NCBI GenBank assembly: GCA_964550345.1
Contig: CAZJYZ010000002.1
Coordinates: 62,001 to 126,000 of the forward strand
Source of the DNA: JAAEUB01 sp964550345
GTDB lineage: Bacteria; Pseudomonadota; Alphaproteobacteria; Rhodobacterales; Rhodobacteraceae
Length of the DNA stretch: 64,000 bases
Reading direction: 5' to 3'
Part shown: piece after piece, positions 59,501 through 64,000 of the stretch
Layout of the letters: each line of letters opens with the position of its first letter
How positions within the stretch are numbered: position 1 is the first letter of the stretch
Notes under the pieces: model-generated
The model's database searches: none
What the model was told of the DNA's origin: nothing
What the model saw: the letters and a program-made list of their open reading frames with translations, nothing else
Program-made: the position numbers and the translations under genes

Positions 59501-61972
59501 GCTGTCCGGGGTCAGCATTTTGGTCAGGCTACGTTCAACCGGGCGGCCCGAGGCTTCGGATACGCGCAAGGTGGCGGTTGCCTCCAGCGGCACGCCGGGC
59601 GCGTTGATCTCGGGGAAGGTCACCGGCAAAACGGCGTTCCCGGCTGCATTGGTACGCATGTCACCGGGCAGAGTGCCCCATTCGGTGTCTATGTAGCGAT
59701 CATAGTGACCAAAGACATATCCCGGCCAGCCTTCGACAGAATCTGCAGGGCGCAGCACGACATCGCCTTCAATTGGCAGATCAGCGCCCGGCGCGCCAAA
59801 AAGGTAGCGGGCGGAAACCGACAGGCTTGGCGTGTCGGACACGCGCAAAGGCCCATCGGGTAGGGCAAGGTCAAAGTCGATGCGTTCTGGCAGGAAATCT
59901 TCGACCAGCAAAGTACGGCTGATCAAAGCAGGCGCATCCGGATCGGCGTGGAAATCCAGCCGCCATGTGCCTCGCGGCACGGACCCACCAAGCTGCATGT
60001 CAAAGATATGACCTCCGGCACCTGAACCGGTAGACAAATGGCGCGCATATTCAACGCCGTCTGGGCGGGTCAGGATAGCGGTGACAGGCAAGGCGGCGAT
60101 GCCCTCAGCCGTTCCGTCACGGGCCAGTGCAGTTGCGTGGATCACCTCGCCCGCGCGATAGGCGCCACGGTCTGTGGTTGCAAAAAGATCAATGGGTGGG
60201 GAAGGCGGACGGCCCTCGACGCCGCGATCAGACAGGTCAAATTCCGGTTCGGTCAGGGACAGGAAGGCCATGTCGTCGCTAGTGCCTCTGACTACGACCA
60301 AAGCGGGGGAGGAGCTGTCCAGCCCGGCTGTCAGACCCGCCGGGAAATTCACATAGCCATTGGCATCGGACGTGGCAGTGCCAAGCACGGCATTGGCGCG
60401 CGAAATCAGCTCGACCTCAGCGCCTGCCATGGGCTCCGCAGAGGCGAGGGAACGGGTGAAGACGTGCAGACCGTCACTTCCCAGCATGGTGGCAAGGCCA
60501 ATATCCGAGATGACAAACCATTGTGAGGCGGCCGGGTTGTCGTAAGGATCAGTTCCGGGCACCGAAGCCTGCAGCATGTAAATGCCGGGGGGCTGGTCGA
60601 CAATAGCCTGCCCGATGGGCAGACGGGTCGTGACATTCTGGTTCAGCTCGCTTTCAACCTGACCGGTGCCGCTCCAGACCTCTTGTGCCATGGCATCGGA
60701 AAACCGTTCCTCTTCCCATGGGCCTAACGAACGACCGAAATAATTTTCCTGAAAGGCGCGCACCATGTTGCGGTCGCTGATCCGGCGCAACACGAGGTCA
60801 ATCTCGGATACATTCACGGCGACAACCGGCAGGCCCGCATCGGGCGAGTTTGGCAATACGTAAGCGCGGCCCGGAAAATGCACCGAGGGGTCACGGTCAC
60901 GTACATACATGTTCAGCGTTGCTGGCCGCACCAGAACTTCGCCCGACGCAGCCGGAAGCCCGGCGCGAAGGGTAACGCGGTAGCGCGTGCCATGCGTGAC
61001 GCCGGTAAGGCAAATCTCGCGCCCCGTAGCTTCGACCGCGAGGCCAGTTACGTCGGTTTGAACGAATGGGGTATAATCGACGCCAACAGCCACAAGGCTT
61101 TCGTTGAACTCAGCACAGATCCGGGGATTAGCCGAATTTGCATCGACCCGGTGATCGGCGACGCGGAAGCCGAATTTGGCGATAGCGTCATTAAGAGCGA
61201 CCTCGGTATCGTTGCGCGGGGAAAGCTCCTGCGCCAGACGAAGGGTTGGAATAGTGTCGCGACCACGGTTAAGCGCCAGCAGGCCATCTGACAATAGGAT
61301 CAGGGCATTTGCACGCTGCGCCTGGCTTTGACCGCGCAAAAAGCCGTTGATTGCCGCCGACACGCCCTGCACCCGGTATGAGCGCTGATCCCCGTTGTTT
61401 GAGGTGCGCAGGGCTAAAGACAGGCGGGCAAATTCCAGCCAGTCAGCAGCAGAATCCGTCTGCACGACCACCCCGCCTGCAAATTTCATGGCTGAAACCA
61501 GATTGCCTTCGTTTTCGCCATTGCGGGTGCCATTCCTAAGGGATTCAAGCGACCAGCCACCGACGACAAAGTCATGCGGCAGATCAATCGCCTGTTCGCG
61601 CGCATTTGTCAGGTCTTGCTGACGTAAGAAGGACAATTCGGCCTCTCGGGCCGAGGCATTCGCAAGGATTTGAGCGTTGGTCGGCACAATCTCGGCCGAA
61701 AAGGCGCCGGCAAATTCCGAACTTTCCGAAGCGGCACCTTTGAGGAAACAGGCATTTTTGTTGGTGTTGAACGTATAGGCATGGCACGCTGTATTCGCCA
61801 GACAGGCATTTTCACAGGCACGCATATCGGTATCAAAGATGTTTTGCAGATCAGATCCAAAAAAATCTGTGTTGCGATAAAGTATGACCCTTCGATCAGG
61901 TACGACACTTTCGGCAATCGCCAGATCATTAAAAAGAAAAGCAAAAATTATGAATGTAAGAAATTTGCGCAT
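56531..61972 (-). CDS. bacterial alpha-2-macroglobulin with PAN domain and thioester
   Basis: The 1813-residue envelope protein traps proteases. It has a signal peptide (cut after AIAES, about 20), a PAN/apple domain (CENACLANTACHAYTFNTNKNACFLKG, near 50-80), several MG domains, and the thioester motif YGCTEQLTSRAMP (CxEQ form, near 1360), so it should be able to bind a protease covalently. It belongs to the YfhM group beside PBP1C. The ATG at 61972 starts the signal peptide; the frame is open upstream to 62344 in the histidine kinase region and is rejected there. No lipobox is seen, unlike E. coli YfhM. Confidence 0.93.
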   Translation of the reverse strand: MRKFLTFIIFAFLFNDLAIAESVVPDRRVILYRNTDFFGSDLQNIFDTDMRACENACLANTACHAYTFNTNKNACFLKGAASESSEFAGAFSAEIVPTNAQILANASAREAELSFLRQQDLTNAREQAIDLPHDFVVGGWSLESLRNGTRNGENEGNLVSAMKFAGGVVVQTDSAADWLEFARLSLALRTSNNGDQRSYRVQGVSAAINGFLRGQSQAQRANALILLSDGLLALNRGRDTIPTLRLAQELSPRNDTEVALNDAIAKFGFRVADHRVDANSANPRICAEFNESLVAVGVDYTPFVQTDVTGLAVEATGREICLTGVTHGTRYRVTLRAGLPAASGEVLVRPATLNMYVRDRDPSVHFPGRAYVLPNSPDAGLPVVAVNVSEIDLVLRRISDRNMVRAFQENYFGRSLGPWEEERFSDAMAQEVWSGTGQVESELNQNVTTRLPIGQAIVDQPPGIYMLQASVPGTDPYDNPAASQWFVISDIGLATMLGSDGLHVFTRSLASAEPMAGAEVELISRANAVLGTATSDANGYVNFPAGLTAGLDSSSPALVVVRGTSDDMAFLSLTEPEFDLSDRGVEGRPPSPPIDLFATTDRGAYRAGEVIHATALARDGTAEGIAALPVTAILTRPDGVEYARHLSTGSGAGGHIFDMQLGGSVPRGTWRLDFHADPDAPALISRTLLVEDFLPERIDFDLALPDGPLRVSDTPSLSVSARYLFGAPGADLPIEGDVVLRPADSVEGWPGYVFGHYDRYIDTEWGTLPGDMRTNAAGNAVLPVTFPEINAPGVPLEATATLRVSEASGRPVERSLTKMLTPDSALIGIKPAFDDDLPEGSEARFSLIALGADLSPTPMQVTWRINRVNTRYQWYSLHGSWNWDPVTTRTQIASGQATLGNAPVEITAPVTWGQFEVVVEAIGVEIPLTSATNFYAGWYGAADASTTPDMLELSLDSDSYRPGDTATLRMVPRVSGKVLVAVMSNRLIHMQPVDVMAGENTVTLPVTDDWGAGAYVTATLIQPMDDAGGHNPTRALGLTHASVDPGAHQLNAMLEVASEVKPRGPLDVALHVEGGVPGEQVYATIAAVDVGILNLTSFASPDPSTHYFGQRRLGMGLRDIYGRLIDGTNGALGAIRSGGDAFAQERMQAPPPTEELVAQFSGLLTLGPDGVARASFDMPEFNGTVRLMAVVWSSTGVGQAEEDVLVRDPVVMTASLPRFMAPGDSARLLLELVHATGPAGEMQLSINGQGVSVDTSAAPERLTLANQGTARLSVPVTALQPGIHRIELALTTPTGQRLTKVLMLPVQANDPEVTRVSRFDLAAGDSFTLDANVFADLVPGTGRATLAAGALAQINAPALLDRLDRYPYGCTEQLTSRAMPLLYFGNVAEAMGLTDRENIPSRITTAIDKVLSNQSAAGSFGLWRPSSGDLWLDAYVSDFLSRARALGYQVPDTAFRAAMDNLRNRVNYAPDFDSGGQAIAYALYVLAREGAASMGDLRYYVDEKGDAFSSALAAAQLGAALASYGDPGRADAMFLRAARKLARIKAPAGQVWRDDYGTNLRDAAAVLTLAVEAGSNVIDREILTARVARSDKYLSTQEAMWSLMATNALVNAGVDSGLMVNGVAHSGPFVEVLDSQTRGGSTDVHNGGDSSTEMTLTTYGVPLVPEPAGGQGYAIERRYFTMEGEPVEIARVAQGTRLVTLLTVKPFGSSEGRLMVNDPLPAGFEIDNPNLLRAGDVKALDWLQLNTNPENTEFRQERFLAAVDWLSEKPFRLAYIVRAITPGDFAHPAASVEDMYRPTFRAHGETGRVRITE

Positions 61973-62117
61973 CGGTGCCTCCTTTGCGTGCCGGGTCATG
62001 CTGGCACAGCTTTCGTGACAAGGCAAGAAATCCACTGTGCGATTAAGGCTCTGTTCACCTTGAATGGGCATGATCCTGCTGAGGAAGGGCAGAATGCCCG
62101 AGAGATGGAGGGAAGGC

Positions 62118-64000
62118 ATGAGTTTAGAGGATCTGTTGGCGCGTGAGCGCAGGGCGCGTATGGCGGCAGAGCGGCAATTGCAGCAAAAACAAGGGGAACT
62201 CCTCGAAGCTAACCGAATGCTCGCCTCGCATGCCCGCAACTTGTCGGATGAGATCGTCGAGACCCGTGAAGTTGTCGAGGAGGTGAAAGAGGAAAACACC
62301 ATCGTGCGCGCTGACCTTGAAAAGGCAACGCATGAAGTTGTCATTCACAAACGCAGGCTGCTTGATTCTCTTGAAACCATTCAGGATGGCTTTGCCGTCT
62401 TTGACCGTGATTCCCGCCTGGTTATTGCAAATGGCGCTTATCTTGCGCCGTTCGACGGGCTGGAATGTATGCAACCGGGTATGCGCTATCACGATATTGT
62501 CCAGATAATGCTGGAAGAGGGTATTGTTGATATCGGCGATCAGCACCCTCGGAACTGGCATGACGAAATGCTGTCCCGCTGGTCGTCGCCGCAAATTGAA
62601 CAAAAGGTGATCAAATTCTGGGATCAAACCTATGTGCGGCTGGTTGATCGCCGCTCAGAGGGCGGGGATACGGTCTCGATGGGGCTAAATATAACCGATG
62701 CCATGCGTTATGAACGCGAGCTGGAAGAAGCACGAGACCGGGCCGAGGCGGCAAGCCGGGCTAAAAGTGCGTTCCTTGCCAATATGAGCCACGAGATCCG
62801 CACACCAATGAATGGTGTTGTCGGAATGGCTGACCTTATGGCGGAAAGTGATCTGGATAAAGAACAGCAGCTCTATATTGATACGATCCGGGAATCAGGA
62901 AATGCGCTTCTGACCATCATTAACGATGTGTTGGATTTCTCAAAAATGGAGGCATCTAAACTGAGCCTGAACCCGGCTCCTTTTGATCTGGAGCGCACGG
63001 TACTGGATATCGTTACCCTGATGCAGCCAACGATTCGCGAAAAAAACCTGCAGCTACTGATCGACTATGACATGTTCCTGCCCACCGAATATGAAGGCGA
63101 TCAGGTGCGCATCCGCCAGATCCTGACAAACCTGATAGGCAATGCGGTCAAGTTCACGCATGAGGGTCATGTATTGATCCGGGTTGTTGGGCTGCCGGTG
63201 GAGCCGGGTCCCTGCCAGCGCATTCATATTACCGTTGAAGACAGCGGTATCGGCATCTCACCTGAAATGCAGGGACAAGTGTTTGGCGAGTTCAATCAGG
63301 TAGAAGATGAAAGAAACCGCAATTTTGAAGGTACCGGCCTGGGTCTGGCCATTTCCAAACAGCTGGTTGAGCTGATGGGGGGTGAAATCTGGGTGGAAAG
63401 CGAACAAGGTGTGGGCTCGTGTTTTGGAATGCACGTCACCCTGCCGATCATTGAACAGACGCATGAAACTGAGCTGCCGCAATGGCTGAAGCATGCGCTG
63501 GTCATCATGCCCGACGGCATGCACCGAAATATTCTTGAAAAGCGTATGATTGCGCTTGGTATGACTGTAACCACCTTTGAAAATCCGGATCCACACCTTT
63601 CAGAAGCTGAGGATGCCGACATTATCTTTGTGGAAGATCTCCCATCGGGGCAGGACGCCGGCAGCTTTGCCAATAGTCTGCATAACCTAAGGAACCATGT
63701 CCGAATAATTAAGGTCACCTCTCCCGGAAAAGCAGGGGATGACACTGGTGGCATCTTTGACGGTTCAATAAGCAAGCCGCTGATGCGCCCGGACCTGATA
63801 AAGGTCCTGACAGATATGTCCGCACATGCGCCAGCTGAACCGACCGCTATCACGCCCGAGGTTTCTTCTGAGCCACAAGCATTGCAACGGTCGGTGCAAC
63901 CGGAAGGCACACGCATGCGGGAAGTCGCCCCTCAAACCCAACCTGTTTTTGGGTCTTCACGGCAAGTTGCAGCGCGGAGAACGCTTGCACAAACCGATAT
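62118..64000 (+). CDS. PAS-containing hybrid sensor histidine kinase (partial)
   Basis: The frame is open to the right edge, with 627 residues visible. In order it has an N-terminal coiled coil (about 5-85), a PAS-like domain (SLETIQDGFAVFDRDSRLVIANGAYLAPF), HisKA with the phospho-His in ANMSHEIRTPMNG, and HATPase with N box LIGNAVKFT, G1 EDSGIGI and G2 GTGLGLAI. A receiver-like domain without an obvious phosphoacceptor follows (LVIMPDGMHRNILEKRM, DADIIFVED). A true receiver or HPt domain may lie beyond the window. It has no membrane segment in view, so it is probably cytosolic. It diverges from the macroglobulin gene over 145 bp. Confidence 0.93.
   Translation, partial: MSLEDLLARERRARMAAERQLQQKQGELLEANRMLASHARNLSDEIVETREVVEEVKEENTIVRADLEKATHEVVIHKRRLLDSLETIQDGFAVFDRDSRLVIANGAYLAPFDGLECMQPGMRYHDIVQIMLEEGIVDIGDQHPRNWHDEMLSRWSSPQIEQKVIKFWDQTYVRLVDRRSEGGDTVSMGLNITDAMRYERELEEARDRAEAASRAKSAFLANMSHEIRTPMNGVVGMADLMAESDLDKEQQLYIDTIRESGNALLTIINDVLDFSKMEASKLSLNPAPFDLERTVLDIVTLMQPTIREKNLQLLIDYDMFLPTEYEGDQVRIRQILTNLIGNAVKFTHEGHVLIRVVGLPVEPGPCQRIHITVEDSGIGISPEMQGQVFGEFNQVEDERNRNFEGTGLGLAISKQLVELMGGEIWVESEQGVGSCFGMHVTLPIIEQTHETELPQWLKHALVIMPDGMHRNILEKRMIALGMTVTTFENPDPHLSEAEDADIIFVEDLPSGQDAGSFANSLHNLRNHVRIIKVTSPGKAGDDTGGIFDGSISKPLMRPDLIKVLTDMSAHAPAEPTAITPEVSSEPQALQRSVQPEGTRMREVAPQTQPVFGSSRQVAARRTLAQTD

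Noticed and set aside
61973..62344. N-terminal extension of the alpha-2-macroglobulin gene
   Set aside because: It is antisense to the start of the histidine kinase and would bury the signal peptide.

Overview
The window reads as chromosomal DNA of an alphaproteobacterium close to the Rhodobacterales. Supporting this are the TrcR/DUF1013 cell-cycle regulator, a COQ9-family ubiquinone protein, DUF4170, DUF4453 and DUF1636 proteins, an aerobic CobN/CobW cobalamin route, an MnmD-type tRNA methyltransferase and the general order of the housekeeping genes. I see no rRNA or tRNA genes, CRISPR array, insertion sequence, prophage or integration site. Nearly all of it is packed coding sequence.

Region 1 (1-12.8 kb) is a dissimilatory sulfite reductase locus. 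One leftward gene train runs dsrA-B-E-F-H-C-M-K-L, followed by a second, divergent dsrL-like gene that runs off the left edge. DsrEFH and DsrL mark it as the oxidative (reverse) type, in which stored or carrier-bound sulfane sulfur is oxidised to sulfite. Divergent from dsrA is a tightly coupled rightward operon: an Fe(II)/2-oxoglutarate dioxygenase-like gene, two small unknown genes, and cysG. CysG makes siroheme, the cofactor of DsrAB. The two halves share a roughly 250-bp control region with two inverted repeats. The most unusual features of the window are here: the tandem DsrL paralogues with complementary motif differences, and the dioxygenase and two small proteins facing the dsr operon.

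Region 2 (12.8-24.4 kb) is housekeeping: an esterase, DUF4170, lipopolysaccharide genes (a divergent waaA and lpxK), smpB, trmO, dapA, a soluble lytic transglycosylase, an EamA transporter, and mnmD divergent from an FAD oxidoreductase that may supply the other half of MnmC. A MaoC/HTD2-type dehydratase and a VOC protein follow.

Region 3 (24.4-42.3 kb) carries scattered cobalamin genes: cobO, then cbiM-like/cobW/GNAT/cobN behind a cobalamin riboswitch, then a DUF1636/cobC/cobD operon. Interleaved are an unusual ten-helix membrane protein, a lipoprotein, smc, a YbjN protein and an MltB-like transglycosylase.

Region 4 (42.4-64 kb) holds a receiver domain without its phosphoacceptor, a coupled OCD/PhyH/hydrolase operon, rpsU, a COQ9/quinone-oxidoreductase pair, MAPEG, a secreted RNase T2, trcR, an AT-richer leucine-rich-repeat gene, a methyltransferase/LysR divergent pair, the PBP1C/alpha-2-macroglobulin periplasmic pair, and the start of a large sensor histidine kinase cut by the right edge.
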